Origin: Methanocella_A sp049676595
GTDB lineage: Archaea; Halobacteriota; Methanocellia; Methanocellales; Methanocellaceae
NCBI RefSeq assembly: GCF_049676595.1
Contig: NZ_CP187259.1
Location: 868,001-932,000 of the forward strand
DNA length: 64,000 bases
Direction: 5' to 3'
Shown piece by piece: positions 48,474-57,229 of the stretch. The notes under the pieces were generated by a model that was not told the origin of the DNA, made no database searches, and saw nothing but the letters and a program-made list of their open reading frames with translations. Position numbers and translations under genes: made by a program. The number at the start of each line of letters is the position of its first letter. The stretch's first letter is position 1.

Positions 48474-49211
48474 ATGTCGATAGCGGATAGGAAAGAGCGG
48501 GAGAAAGAGCGCCGACGCACAGAGATCATCGATGTCGCCGAGAAGCTCTTCATCCAGAAAGGCTTCGACGGCGTCTCCGTGGAAGACGTGGCCAGGGAAG
48601 CCGAGCTGGCCAGCGGCACGCTCTACCTGTACTTCAGGAACAAGGAAGCGCTGTACTACGCAGTCGTCCTGAGGGGCGCCAGGATCATGAACGACATGTT
48701 CCGGGACGCCGTTAGCAAGGGTGATTCTGGCGCAGAAAAACTGCTCTCCGTGGGAAGAGCATTCTACGCTTTTTCTCAGCAGTATCCAGAGTACTATAAA
48801 ATGTTCCTGTATGCCCAGACTCCCCGTTTCTCCGTGAGGGACGAGCACGTGGAGGCGGTCGAAGCTATCGGCCGGGAGAACTTCGGGATCATGTGTTCTT
48901 GCATCCTCGAAGGTGCCTCCGACGGAAGCCTTAGGCCGGATATCGATCCTGTGATGACCACGTGGTTCCTGATGCTGTCCACTCAGAGCGTCGTCAACCA
49001 TACGCCATCAGTCTGCACGACAATGGAAGGCCAGGGCATCTCTCACCCGGACTTCGTCGAGTATTCCCTCGACCTGATGCTGAAATCTCTAATTTTACCA
49101 AGACCAGGAGGAAAAAATCATGAAGACACTAATTATCTGCGAATCTGTACATCACGGCAATACCAAAAAGGTAGCCGACAGCATGGCCGGCCCTCTCAAG
49201 GCCGAAGTTAA
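48474..49211 (+). CDS. TetR-family transcriptional repressor
   Basis: A 245-residue protein from the ATG at 48474 (MSIADRKEREKERRRTEIID); a second ATG at 48459 is less likely. Residues about 10-60 are the TetR helix-turn-helix (VEDVAREAELASGTLYLYFRNKEAL). The rest is the all-helical ligand domain. The last about 30 codons overlap the flavodoxin gene by 92 bp; the family length (about 200-215) suggests the tail past about residue 215 is dispensable. A palindrome upstream implies autoregulation, and the overlap couples it to the flavodoxin. Confidence 0.87.
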   Translation: MSIADRKEREKERRRTEIIDVAEKLFIQKGFDGVSVEDVAREAELASGTLYLYFRNKEALYYAVVLRGARIMNDMFRDAVSKGDSGAEKLLSVGRAFYAFSQQYPEYYKMFLYAQTPRFSVRDEHVEAVEAIGRENFGIMCSCILEGASDGSLRPDIDPVMTTWFLMLSTQSVVNHTPSVCTTMEGQGISHPDFVEYSLDLMLKSLILPRPGGKNHEDTNYLRICTSRQYQKGSRQHGRPSQGRS

Positions 49212-49572
49212 GAAAGCTGGAGAAGTCGACGCCAGTAAACTGGCCGAATACGACCTGATCGGCTTCGGCTCTGGCATCTACATGGGCAAGCACCACAAGA
49301 ACTTACTGAAGTTGGCCGATGGTCTGCCGAAGATGGATAAGAACGCGTTCATCTTCTCGACTTCCGGCGGCGCCAACGAGAACTTTAAGGACCACAAAGC
49401 ACTGAGAGCGAAGCTCGAGGAAAAGGGCTTCAGGATCGTCGACGAGTTCAACTGCCTCGGCTGGGACACCTTCGGGCCGCTGGTATTGATAGGCGGCTTC
49501 AACAAGGGAAGGCCCGATGAGAGCGACCTCGAGAAGGCCAGGCAGTTCGCGGCCAGAGTTGCTGGGCAGTGA
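49120..49572 (+). CDS. Flavodoxin
   Basis: A 150-residue FMN electron carrier. The phosphate-binding loop ESVHHGNTKKVAD (residues 7-19) and the later SGIYMGKHHKN and STSGGANENFK match flavodoxins of the flavodoxin-like/NADPH-quinone type. It starts at an ATG with AGGAGGAAAA about 8 nt upstream, giving strong translation initiation inside the end of the TetR-type gene. The tetR-flavodoxin pair probably answers to an oxidant or ligand sensed by the regulator (inference). Confidence 0.92.
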   Translation: MKTLIICESVHHGNTKKVADSMAGPLKAEVKKAGEVDASKLAEYDLIGFGSGIYMGKHHKNLLKLADGLPKMDKNAFIFSTSGGANENFKDHKALRAKLEEKGFRIVDEFNCLGWDTFGPLVLIGGFNKGRPDESDLEKARQFAARVAGQ

Positions 49573-49600
49573 AGTTCCCGGCCACTTTTTCCTAAGAGCG

Positions 49601-50266
49601 CTAAAACTCCGAAGCGATTTTGGTCAGCTGTCTGCCGATCTCCTCGAACGTGGCCTCGAGCAGGTAGGTGTCGTTGTGGGCGGCCTTATCGATGCATACC
49701 ACTGGCACGCCTTTTGCCTTCTGCTCCTCACAGGCTTTGACTATCTCGGGTATGTCCCTGGAACCGTAGATGATGGCCGTCGGCCGGTCGCTCTGCTCCC
49801 ACAAGGGCAGGGCCTCGCATATCTCGAAGATCGTCTCCGGAGAAGCTGCTCTAACCCGGAAGCTACGCTTTTTCATGCTGTCGTGGGTCTGCTGGGTGTA
49901 GGTTTTGCAGAAGGCCGGCGATATGGCGATGGCCAGGTCTGCGCTGCTCAGGAGGGCGAGCCTGCCCCCGAGGGAGTGGCCGACTACGGCGACCTTGCCG
50001 TAAGCCCTGCAAAACTCCACCACTGCTTCAACCTCTTCCATCGCCCGGCCCGTCAGCATCTGCGGGTGCTCGCCATGGCCGGGAAGGTCGATGGTGCAGG
50101 TAGCCAGCCCCAGCTCTGCTATCCGCCATGCCAGCCCGAGCTGTTCCTCTTTACAGCCGCCGTAGCCGTGGACGATGATGACTGCTGCAGTAGCGCTGTA
50201 CGGCATCATGAAAATGGCCGGGATCTGGTACCCGTTCCCGTGGATGACCTTTCGCTGAACTTCCAT
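49601..50266 (-). CDS. Alpha/beta-hydrolase
   Basis: A 221-residue hydrolase of the small esterase/dienelactone-hydrolase-like type. The oxyanion-loop region AVIIVHGYGGCKEEQLG (about residues 28-44) is followed by the nucleophile elbow GHSLGGRLALL (Ser in GHSLG, about 96) and a late histidine in DKAAHNDTYLL. The sequence lacks a signal peptide, so it acts in the cytoplasm; the substrate is unknown. It converges with the flavodoxin gene, with stops 29 bp apart. Confidence 0.88.
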   Translation of the reverse strand: MEVQRKVIHGNGYQIPAIFMMPYSATAAVIIVHGYGGCKEEQLGLAWRIAELGLATCTIDLPGHGEHPQMLTGRAMEEVEAVVEFCRAYGKVAVVGHSLGGRLALLSSADLAIAISPAFCKTYTQQTHDSMKKRSFRVRAASPETIFEICEALPLWEQSDRPTAIIYGSRDIPEIVKACEEQKAKGVPVVCIDKAAHNDTYLLEATFEEIGRQLTKIASEF

Positions 50267-50339
50267 AAAATATCACTATCGAGAAGATAGTCTCTATCAG
50301 GCGGCCATAGAACAAAAACCTGTCCTATAACCTGAGATT

Positions 50340-50969
50340 TCAGGGTGCCAGAGCTTTTACGACATAAGCGGCAAAAAGCGATCGTTTCTTTTTATCCAGG
50401 TCGTCGTACATGTAAAACGCCAGCCTTTTCAAAGGCGTAAATCCATACTTTCCGGCCAGCTCTTCAATATATGCCTGATCGTGGCAGTATACTGCGATTC
50501 CCGACCCTGGGTCGACATACACTTCCTTTCCGCCCTCGACGCTCTTCACGGTGAGGCTGAACGTCCCGCCGGGTACCATGACTCGCCGGGCTTCAGAGAA
50601 TACTCGGTCAAGGTCTCCGATGAAGTGGAATAACCCGCAGGCTGTGACGTGGTGAAATTGCCCGGCCTCGTACGGCCAGTCACCGCTGCCTATATCGCAG
50701 ACCTTCAGCTCTCTGGCGAGGCCCTTCTTCTCGCATTCCCGGAGCATGTCTGGAGAAAAGTCCGCACCGTAGACTTCCAGCCCGGCTTTATGGAAAAGGG
50801 CGGCGCTCAAACCGGTGCCGATGCCGAGATCGAGCAGCTTTTGCCCCGGGCTCAGGTACTCGAAGCACAGGCCGAACAGGACGTCCTGGGCGTGGCATTC
50901 CATAGCCTGGCAGAGATCGTCGTACTGGGGGGCACAGCTTCCGTGAAGTTCGGCAGCATCCGGTGACAT
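50340..50969 (-). CDS. SAM-dependent methyltransferase (class I)
   Basis: A 209-residue Rossmann-fold methyltransferase. The SAM motif LLDLGIGTGLSAALF (about residues 46-60) is followed by the acidic YGADFSPDML and a post-motif FHHVTACGLFHFIGDLDRV. The small size, without a substrate domain, fits an UbiE/BioC-like type. Substrate unknown. It lies about 70 nt downstream of the lipoprotein gene on the same strand, so might share a transcript. Confidence 0.88.
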   Translation of the reverse strand: MSPDAAELHGSCAPQYDDLCQAMECHAQDVLFGLCFEYLSPGQKLLDLGIGTGLSAALFHKAGLEVYGADFSPDMLRECEKKGLARELKVCDIGSGDWPYEAGQFHHVTACGLFHFIGDLDRVFSEARRVMVPGGTFSLTVKSVEGGKEVYVDPGSGIAVYCHDQAYIEELAGKYGFTPLKRLAFYMYDDLDKKKRSLFAAYVVKALAP

Positions 50970-51036
50970 ATACTGATGTAGGGCCCATGCAGACTAAATA
51001 GTTAATCTCAGGCGCCGGCCCGACATCGGGCTTCGG

Positions 51037-51525
51037 CTAAAACGGCGGGAGATGCTCGTAGTCGTTTACCCAGACTGTGACGTTCCCTGCGTATTCGACC
51101 GTGATCTGGCTGTTCTTCCTGTATACGCTGCTATTATCCGCAGCCATATTGTATATGTTTAAAGTATAGTTGCCATTTTTTGGCAAATAGATATAAACAT
51201 CAGCCCCGACACCCTGTGTCCAGTCATTATCATACATAGCAGAAGCTACGATTTCTAGGTTGTCTCCGCTTAGGTGATGATCGAACTTCGCAGGGATATA
51301 ATAGCAAATAGCAATGCTGATCTGATCCGAGTGCTCTTCAACGATCTTTATTGGAGAATCTCCCAAGGCCATTACCCTGATATTGATCGTGTTGTCTGGG
51401 GCAGGATCAAAACTGGCATTGTACCAGTGCTTTGGGTAGTTTAGCGGGCCCAGGCAAACGCAGCCAGCCAATGCTACCACGATTGTGAATACACTGAGAG
51501 CTGCACAAGTCTTACCTAATTGCAC
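51037..51525 (-). CDS. Lipoprotein with an unrecognised extracellular domain
   Basis: About 162 residues from a GTG at 51525 (VQLGKTCAALSVFTIVVALA-GC), which puts the lipobox ALAGC at about residue 22. The open frame extends upstream to 51636 without a signal-peptide logic, so the later start is chosen. The mature domain (about 23-162) is rich in Asn and aromatic residues with no family seen. NPDNTINIRVMALGDSPIK and a later ITVEYAGNVTVWVNDYEH look like beta strands. Function unknown. Confidence 0.62.
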   Translation of the reverse strand: MQLGKTCAALSVFTIVVALAGCVCLGPLNYPKHWYNASFDPAPDNTINIRVMALGDSPIKIVEEHSDQISIAICYYIPAKFDHHLSGDNLEIVASAMYDNDWTQGVGADVYIYLPKNGNYTLNIYNMAADNSSVYRKNSQITVEYAGNVTVWVNDYEHLPPF

Positions 51526-51867
51526 GTTAATAATATCAGTGCTTATCGAGAAAAATGTACCGCTGACCGGCAGGCTGACCAGATTATCCTGATCTCCTCT
51601 ACTTTTCGGTACGCGCTTTGGCCACTTTTTCAGCACGTCGCCCGTCCGGGTGTTATAGTTCTCCGGTAAGCAGCGACATCATTTCCTTCACTCAGATTAT
51701 TTACCGGGATCTGTTTTGGGTTTGCTTAAGTTAATTTGGATGTGCCTATGTCGGAAACTATCATTAGTTTGGCCCTTATTTTTGATGGGCTACTTTTGCT
51801 TTGTAACGCTTGTGAGGGGCTTTGTTACCCTGTATCTAAAAAAATGCCGGAGCTGAAAGCTCCAGCC
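51526..51867. other. Gene-free region with the terminator of the isocitrate/isopropylmalate dehydrogenase gene
   Basis: A 342-bp gap. Its right end holds the dehydrogenase terminator (51838-51864). The rest, including a plus-strand ORF at 51736-52140 that runs into the dehydrogenase gene, has no signal of a gene. TTAACGTTAATA-like AT-rich stretches at 51520-51545 may serve the lipoprotein promoter. Confidence 0.6.
51838..51864 (-). terminator. Hairpin terminator of the isocitrate/isopropylmalate dehydrogenase gene
   Basis: On the minus strand GGAGCT-TTC-AGCTCC (51850-51864) followed by GGCATTTTTTT (to 51838), starting 4 nt after the stop. It is a textbook stem plus U-tail. Confidence 0.85.
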
Positions 51868-52881
51868 TTAGAGATTCTTAATTATTTCAGCCGCCATCTC
51901 GCTGGTCTTCGCGCTGCCGCCGAGGTCGTAGGTGACCTTCTTGCCTTCGGCGATGACCTTTTCGGTGGCCTTGAAGATCTTCTGGGCTGCCTGCTTCTCG
52001 CCAAGGTAGTCGAGCATCCAGGCGCCAGCCAGAATCGTCGCGACCGGGTTGGTCTTGTCCATGCCCTTGTACTTCGGGGCGCTGCCGTGGGCGGGCTCGA
52101 ACATGGCCTTCTTATCGCCGATGTTAGCGCTGTAGATTAAGCCGATGCTGCCGACCAGGGCAGAGCACTCTTCGCTCAGGACGTCCATGAACAGGTTGGT
52201 CGAGAGCAGGACCTTCTGGTTGAAGATCAGCGGGTTTTTGATGAGCTGCTGGGCCACGTTGTCGATGTGGTATTCTTCCAGTTCAATGCCCGGGAAGTCG
52301 TGCTTGACTTTTTCGCATTCCTGCAGGAAGGTGCCGTCGGTCTTCTTGAGGATGTTGCTCTTGTGAATCGCCACAACTGCCTTCCAGCCCCTGCGTTGCG
52401 CTTCCTCGAAGGCGTACTTCGCGATGCGCCTGCAGGCCGGCCTGGTGATCTTCCTGATGGCGATGACGACGTCGTCGGTGATCTGGATCTCTTCGCCGAC
52501 GTACAGGCCTTCGGTGCCCTCCCTCACGCAGACGAAGTCTACTTCGCCCAGCGGGGACGGTGTGCCCTTATAGCTCTTGATGGGCCTGACGTTGGCGTAC
52601 AGGTCGTACCTCTGCCTGATGGAGACGGCCACGCTCTTGGGAGAGCCAATGCCGCCGGGGGTCGTGGTCGGGCCCTTAAAAATCGCATCGGCCTCATCCA
52701 TGATCTTCCAGGACTGGTCGGGGATGAGCGTGTTGCCGCCGTTGGCCTGCCACCACTCGGCTCCGCCCTGACATTCGATAAACTCTACGTTTGCGCCGGC
52801 GGCCTTCATGACCTTGATGGCCGAGCTGGAGAGCTCCGGGCCTACGCCGTCGCCGTTGAGGACTGCTACTTTCTTGGACAT
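51868..52881 (-). CDS. Isocitrate/isopropylmalate/homoisocitrate dehydrogenase family enzyme
   Basis: A 337-residue beta-decarboxylating dehydrogenase from the ATG at 52881 (MSKKVAVLNGDGVGPELSSS), which overlaps the upstream stop by 1 nt (TAATG). The motifs RQRYDLYANVRPIKS, VREGTEGLYVG, and GSAPKYKGMDKTNP are conserved. These enzymes oxidise a 2-hydroxyacid with NAD(P): candidates are isocitrate, 3-isopropylmalate, methylmalate and homoisocitrate. The specificity loop as read does not settle it. A synthase of the matching upstream class lies at 44600. It is coupled to the marker-2-like gene, an unexplained pairing. Confidence 0.87.
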   Translation of the reverse strand: MSKKVAVLNGDGVGPELSSSAIKVMKAAGANVEFIECQGGAEWWQANGGNTLIPDQSWKIMDEADAIFKGPTTTPGGIGSPKSVAVSIRQRYDLYANVRPIKSYKGTPSPLGEVDFVCVREGTEGLYVGEEIQITDDVVIAIRKITRPACRRIAKYAFEEAQRRGWKAVVAIHKSNILKKTDGTFLQECEKVKHDFPGIELEEYHIDNVAQQLIKNPLIFNQKVLLSTNLFMDVLSEECSALVGSIGLIYSANIGDKKAMFEPAHGSAPKYKGMDKTNPVATILAGAWMLDYLGEKQAAQKIFKATEKVIAEGKKVTYDLGGSAKTSEMAAEIIKNL

Positions 52882-53858
52882 TACTGGTTGCACCCTTTGA
52901 CGGGCCGGAGCCCGGTGATGTTGTGCTTCGTGAAATCGAAGACTGTGGCTCGCTCCCCACCTCTGACGATGTCGAGGTGGGCGCCCGGCAGTATCTTACC
53001 AATCCGGGACGCATTAAGTTTGTGGTTGCCGAAGACTTCGATCACTCTAGCGGTGTTCTCCGGCTTGCAGGTTACGATGAACCCCATACCCGGGTACATC
53101 TTCAGCCACCGGTCCCACTCCAGGGAGGCCGGCTTCGGTATCGTGTCCAGCTCTACTTCAGCGCCCACGCCGGAAACCTCAAGGATCATGCCCAGCGTCC
53201 CGAGAATGCCGGGGTTGCTCACGTCTTTGCCAGCGGTCAGGAGATGTGTCTCGCCAAGCTCGACCATCGAGTTGATCTGGTGCCTGACGATCGAGGCTTC
53301 CTTCAGGAAGGTGGAGTCCCAGTTCATATCGCAGGAGGGATGAACCCTTCCGTCCAGATCGATACCCAGCACTACGTCATCGCCCGGCTTTGCTTTGCTG
53401 CTGTAAATGATGCTGTCCTTCTTGACCCGGCCCAGGATGGCCACGTCGACAGCTGTATAAGGTGTATCAGGGTGGATGTGCCCGCCCACTATGGGGACGC
53501 CCAGCTTCTCTACCCCTGCCTTCATGCCCTTGAGGACTTTCTCGGAAAGTTCCGGAGAGCTGGAAGAAAATATGTCAACCATCCCCAGCGCTCTGCCGCC
53601 CATCGCCGCGATGTCGTGGACGTTGACCAAAATCGCACAGTAGCCCGACCATTCAGGGTCGGCCCTCATCAGCCGGTCCCAGATACCATCGGCCGCGAGC
53701 AGCAGCGCCTCATCGCCCATTTCGATGATGGCGGCGTCCTCACCGAAGGAAGGGTTGGTTCCCTTCTCGTCGAAGATGTTGACGATGTTTTTAATAGAAT
53801 GCTTACGGGTGGCGCCGAGATAGTCCCGCAGCGATTCTGCCAGTGACTCCAGTTTCAT
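52881..53858 (-). CDS. Methanogenesis marker protein 2-like (PurM/AIR-synthase fold)
   Basis: A 325-residue member of the AIR-synthase-related (PurM/selenophosphate-synthase-like) ATP-binding family. SFGEDAAIIEMGDEALLLAADGIW (residues about 40-63, abridged here), ILVNVHDIAAMGGRALGMVD and VGGHIHPDTPY match the methanogenesis marker 2 group found in methanogens. ATG at 53858 fits the family N-terminus; the TTG at 53879 lies in the promoter. A TATA-like AATTAATATTT is about 25 nt upstream, so the mRNA could be leaderless. The biochemical role is unknown. It overlaps the dehydrogenase gene by 1 nt. Confidence 0.85.
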   Translation of the reverse strand: MKLESLAESLRDYLGATRKHSIKNIVNIFDEKGTNPSFGEDAAIIEMGDEALLLAADGIWDRLMRADPEWSGYCAILVNVHDIAAMGGRALGMVDIFSSSSPELSEKVLKGMKAGVEKLGVPIVGGHIHPDTPYTAVDVAILGRVKKDSIIYSSKAKPGDDVVLGIDLDGRVHPSCDMNWDSTFLKEASIVRHQINSMVELGETHLLTAGKDVSNPGILGTLGMILEVSGVGAEVELDTIPKPASLEWDRWLKMYPGMGFIVTCKPENTARVIEVFGNHKLNASRIGKILPGAHLDIVRGGERATVFDFTKHNITGLRPVKGCNQ

Positions 53859-53913
53859 CAAGGGTAATATACCATCCAAATATTAATTTACTTACGGGTA
53901 GAAATAGGGTTCG

Positions 53914-55575
53914 ATGACTGCGGACATCGACACTATGGACTGGACCGAAAAGTACCGGCCTGTCAGCCTCGCCGATATCGTGGGCAACGACGCTGCCGTA
54001 AAAGCCCTCAGGCAGTGGGCGGAGACCTTCGGCACCGGCAAGAAAGCGGTCATACTCTATGGCGGTCCCGGGGTGGGAAAGACCTCGGCCGCGCTGGCGC
54101 TGGCCCACGACATGGGCTGGGATTACATCGAGCTGAACGCTTCAGATGTCCGCACCAAAGACGCGATCAACCGCATCGCCGGCCCGGCGGCTACGGCTGG
54201 TACCTTCGAGGGCACCGGCGGGCGACGTCTGGTAATTCTGGACGAGGCGGACAACCTGCACGGCAATGCCGACAGGGGTGGAGAATCTGCAATCATCAAC
54301 GTCATCAAGCACGCCAGCCAGCCCGTCATTCTCATTGCCAACGACATGTACGCCATGTCCAAGCCGCTCAGGGAATCCGCTCTCCAGGTCCAGTTCAGGG
54401 CTATTCTGAGCACTTCAGTCGCCAAAGTCCTGCGGAAGGTCTGCGCTAAAGAGGGCCTTGACTGCGATCCGGAAGCCCTGATGAAGATCGCTGAGCGTAC
54501 CAATGATCTCCGCTCGGCCATCAATGATCTGCAAGCGGCTGCCCAGGGCAGCGGCCAGGTCACGGTGGCCGACGTATCCACCGCCGACCGGGATGTGCCC
54601 GAGACGATCTTCAAGGTCATGGGCATGATTTTCCGGGGCAAGAACATGCGAGAGGCGCTGAACGCTACGTATGGGCTGGACGAGAACCCCGAAGACCTGA
54701 TCGGCTGGGTGGACGAGAACCTGCCCCGGGAGTACCAGGACGACGACCTCGAGCGGGGTTTCGACGCTCTCTCTAAGGCCGACATGTACCTGGGCAGGAC
54801 CCGGAGGCGGCAGGACTACGGTATGTGGCGGTATGCCGGGTTCATGATGGTCTGCGGCGTCAACCGGGCCCGGCGCCGGCACTACGGAGGCTTCTCGAGG
54901 TACAGCCCGCCAACGTACTGGCAGAAGCTGGGCCGGACGAAATCCGCCCGCACCCTACGGGACTCGATAGCGGCGAAGGTCGGCAAAGCCTGCCACTCGT
55001 CGAAGGCCGAGGCGCGCTCGTCTTATCTACCGCTAATCCAGTACCTGTTCGATAAGGACGAGTATGCCATCAAATTATCCGCCCAGCTGAAGCTCGAGGA
55101 AGACGAAATCGCTTTCCTGCTCGATGCTAAGAAGGCTTCCAAGAAGGTTTCGGAAATATACAAGAAATCGAGAGCCCTGATCGAGGAAGAGATCGAGGAA
55201 GAGATCGACCTGTTTGCCCGGTTTAGCAAAGGCCCGGGCAAGCCTGAGGGAGGGGAGCCGAGAGAGTCCCTGTTCCGGGCAGAGGGGGAAGAGGAGAAGC
55301 CTCCCTCGGAGAAGTCGGCGAAGCTCGACACTTTCACTGAGCCCGTCAAGCAAAAGCGGAAAGGCCGCAAGGCTCGGGACGGGGGCACGCCGATCGACGG
55401 CGAGCCGGGAGAACCTGCTGAAGAGCCCGTAACAGCTGCGATGCCGGCCGCTACCGATGCTCCAAAACCCGCCGATGTTCCGGCACCACAGGAATCCCCG
55501 GGGCCAGAGCCGGAGAAGCCCCCTGCCGCCGAGGATAAAGGTAGTAAAAAGCAGCGGACGCTTTTCGACTTTTAA
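53914..55575 (+). CDS. rfcL: Replication factor C large subunit (clamp loader)
   Basis: A 553-residue AAA+ clamp loader subunit that, with RfcS, opens PCNA and places it on primed DNA. The Walker A GGPGVGKTSAA (about residues 47-57), Walker B DEADNLHG and sensor region are clear. After the collar domain, a charged low-complexity tail (about 420-545) ends KKQRTLFDF, a PCNA-interacting PIP box. Start at 53914 (MTADIDTMDWTEKYRPVSLAD) fits archaeal RfcL. It is divergent from the marker-2 gene; the promoters share the AT-rich 53876-53900 gap. Confidence 0.96.
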   Translation: MTADIDTMDWTEKYRPVSLADIVGNDAAVKALRQWAETFGTGKKAVILYGGPGVGKTSAALALAHDMGWDYIELNASDVRTKDAINRIAGPAATAGTFEGTGGRRLVILDEADNLHGNADRGGESAIINVIKHASQPVILIANDMYAMSKPLRESALQVQFRAILSTSVAKVLRKVCAKEGLDCDPEALMKIAERTNDLRSAINDLQAAAQGSGQVTVADVSTADRDVPETIFKVMGMIFRGKNMREALNATYGLDENPEDLIGWVDENLPREYQDDDLERGFDALSKADMYLGRTRRRQDYGMWRYAGFMMVCGVNRARRRHYGGFSRYSPPTYWQKLGRTKSARTLRDSIAAKVGKACHSSKAEARSSYLPLIQYLFDKDEYAIKLSAQLKLEEDEIAFLLDAKKASKKVSEIYKKSRALIEEEIEEEIDLFARFSKGPGKPEGGEPRESLFRAEGEEEKPPSEKSAKLDTFTEPVKQKRKGRKARDGGTPIDGEPGEPAEEPVTAAMPAATDAPKPADVPAPQESPGPEPEKPPAAEDKGSKKQRTLFDF

Positions 55576-55642
55576 ATTTCTTGTAAGATCAAACGCGTGC
55601 TCCGGGTCGACAACGGCATTAGCGATGCCAGAACTCTCCGGC

Positions 55643-55843
55643 CTATTTTTTACCGAGCCGGCTTTGTTTCTGCAGCCTCGTGACGTACCTGGAGATCAGG
55701 TAAGCGACTACGACGCCTGCAATGCTGATCATAATGTAAGTGTTGTTTCTGGTAAAGATACCGTAGGCCAGCAGGATAGAAACGACTAAGATTATCCCGA
55801 TGCCGATTGCGACCAGTATCCTTCTGAGTTTCAGGTTTTCCAT
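55643..55843 (-). CDS. Small two-helix membrane protein
   Basis: A 66-residue protein (MENLKLRRILVAIGIGIILV). Two hydrophobic helices (residues about 8-28 and 35-52) are linked by a polar loop (GIFTRNNTYI), and the ends are basic (LKLRR, RLQKQSRLGKK), so both termini are probably cytoplasmic. No family recognised. It converges with rfcL, the stops 68 bp apart. Function unknown; the composition supports a real membrane protein. Confidence 0.62.
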   Translation of the reverse strand: MENLKLRRILVAIGIGIILVVSILLAYGIFTRNNTYIMISIAGVVVAYLISRYVTRLQKQSRLGKK

Positions 55844-55996
55844 ACCGAACTCAAAAAGGGCTTCCGGGGCAATAAACGTTTTGCACAGAGGAAGGGCACG
55901 GGAAGTTCGACGATTCCCAGAGATTCTTTATACGGCCGGCTGCAAGACTTATCCCTGTATGCCGGGCTACTATCAACCTGGCATCCTGGAGATTCG

Positions 55997-56461
55997 ATGA
56001 TGTCAAACATAAAGATCCTCGCTATAGTCGCAGTCTTCTCACTGGCGGCCTTTTGCTGCGGGGTGGCAGCAGGGTTTGCTATCCAGCCCTCGACAGTAGT
56101 GTCAGGCATAGAAGATAACCCAACCATACCATTACCGATCTACGACCTCGCCTGTAACAACTCTACCGTGTACTTACCACTCAGTTCCGAATTCATCATC
56201 AGCCTGCCCGAAAATGGCGGCAGCACCGGGTATACGTGGGATCCGACTTCCACCCAGGGCATCGACCTGCTGGAGAGTACATTTATTCCCTCCGACATCA
56301 CCGTGATCGGGGCACCTGGCACGCGTGAGTTTCTGCTGAAGGCTTCGTGGGCCGGCGAGCAGCACTTTAAGGCCACCCTTCACCGGCAGTGTGAGAACCT
56401 GACCGGCAGCGAAGAGGTGTTCACCCTCACCATCGTCGTGAGCGATAATATAGATCCCTAA
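55997..56461 (+). CDS. Chagasin-family (I42) protease inhibitor-like secreted protein
   Basis: A 154-residue protein: N-terminal signal/anchor helix (residues about 5-30), then a small beta domain. NGGSTGYTW (about 74-82) matches the loop-2 motif NPTTGY.W of chagasin inhibitors of papain-like cysteine peptidases; GAPGTREFLLKA (about 107-118) and HRQCENLTG (about 128-136) match the later loops. Such proteins block cysteine proteases by inserting three loops in the active site. No protease target is visible nearby. It is the only such gene here. Confidence 0.82.
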   Translation: MMSNIKILAIVAVFSLAAFCCGVAAGFAIQPSTVVSGIEDNPTIPLPIYDLACNNSTVYLPLSSEFIISLPENGGSTGYTWDPTSTQGIDLLESTFIPSDITVIGAPGTREFLLKASWAGEQHFKATLHRQCENLTGSEEVFTLTIVVSDNIDP

Positions 56462-56560
56462 AGCATCCGAAAGACCTAAAACCGAGAAGTGGGAGGGCCT
56501 GGCCGGGCTTAGCAACCTCACATGGGCCTGGCCGGCCTGTCCATTGTGCATATGCCTATT

Positions 56561-57151
56561 TTAAGCTACAGCGGGAGCCTTGTTTTCTACTAACTTCAGT
56601 TTGACTGCCAGGACCGCCAGCAGGACCCCCAGGGCTATGTTGAAGATGCCGATCACCTGCGCCAGCGCTACGATGCCCTGTACCGGGCGGATCAGCATAA
56701 CGGCGCCTACAATCGCCATGATCACTCCCGCCGCTATAAGGAGCATCTCTCCCCTGATAGCCTTGCGGGCCCCGAAGCCCACGACGATCTGCAGGATGCC
56801 GGTGAATGCCCAGTAAAAGCCGATCAGGTACGCGAACAATATCAGTGTCAGGCCCGGCCATACCACAGCAACAATGGCAGCCAGTATGGCGATTACGCCA
56901 TGTATCAGCCTCACCCACCATAAGCCGTCTCTGATAGTCACCGTCTGGAGCAGCATCAGAATTCCGTCGATGAACGAGAAAGCGGCGAATAGCAGGACGA
57001 AGATTGCCAGAGACAGGCCCGGCCAGAAAAACAGCGCCAGCCCGAAGGCAATGGCGATCAACCCTCGCAGCAGCACGTCCCACCACGCGACATTCCAGGT
57101 TCCGTAATCAATGTTACCACCTGTTACCGGATTATCAGACATGAATGCCAT
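56561..57151 (-). CDS. HdeD/DUF308-family membrane protein
   Basis: A 196-residue protein with six hydrophobic segments in three repeated pairs, each with a conserved Arg/Asp: WWDVLLRGLIAIAFGLALFFWPG, AFSFIDGILMLLQ, WWVRLIHGVIAILA, FYWAFTGILQIVVGF. These repeats define the DUF308/HdeD family, linked in Escherichia coli to acid resistance. Function in archaea is unknown. Two starts are possible (57151, or an ATG at 57142). Its only neighbours are the chagasin-like gene (convergent) and an unrelated minus-strand gene. Confidence 0.88.
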   Translation of the reverse strand: MAFMSDNPVTGGNIDYGTWNVAWWDVLLRGLIAIAFGLALFFWPGLSLAIFVLLFAAFSFIDGILMLLQTVTIRDGLWWVRLIHGVIAILAAIVAVVWPGLTLILFAYLIGFYWAFTGILQIVVGFGARKAIRGEMLLIAAGVIMAIVGAVMLIRPVQGIVALAQVIGIFNIALGVLLAVLAVKLKLVENKAPAVA

Positions 57152-57229
57152 AATTAGAGGTCTTAAGCTAGTTTTATAATATTATTCTGCATATCGAACG
57201 CTTTACGCGGACACCTGCTTACCCGGGGC

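Noticed and set aside
51736..52140. 134-codon plus-strand ORF overlapping the dehydrogenase 3' end
   Set aside because: It runs through the dehydrogenase terminator and antisense to its conserved C-terminus; no ribosome-binding site.
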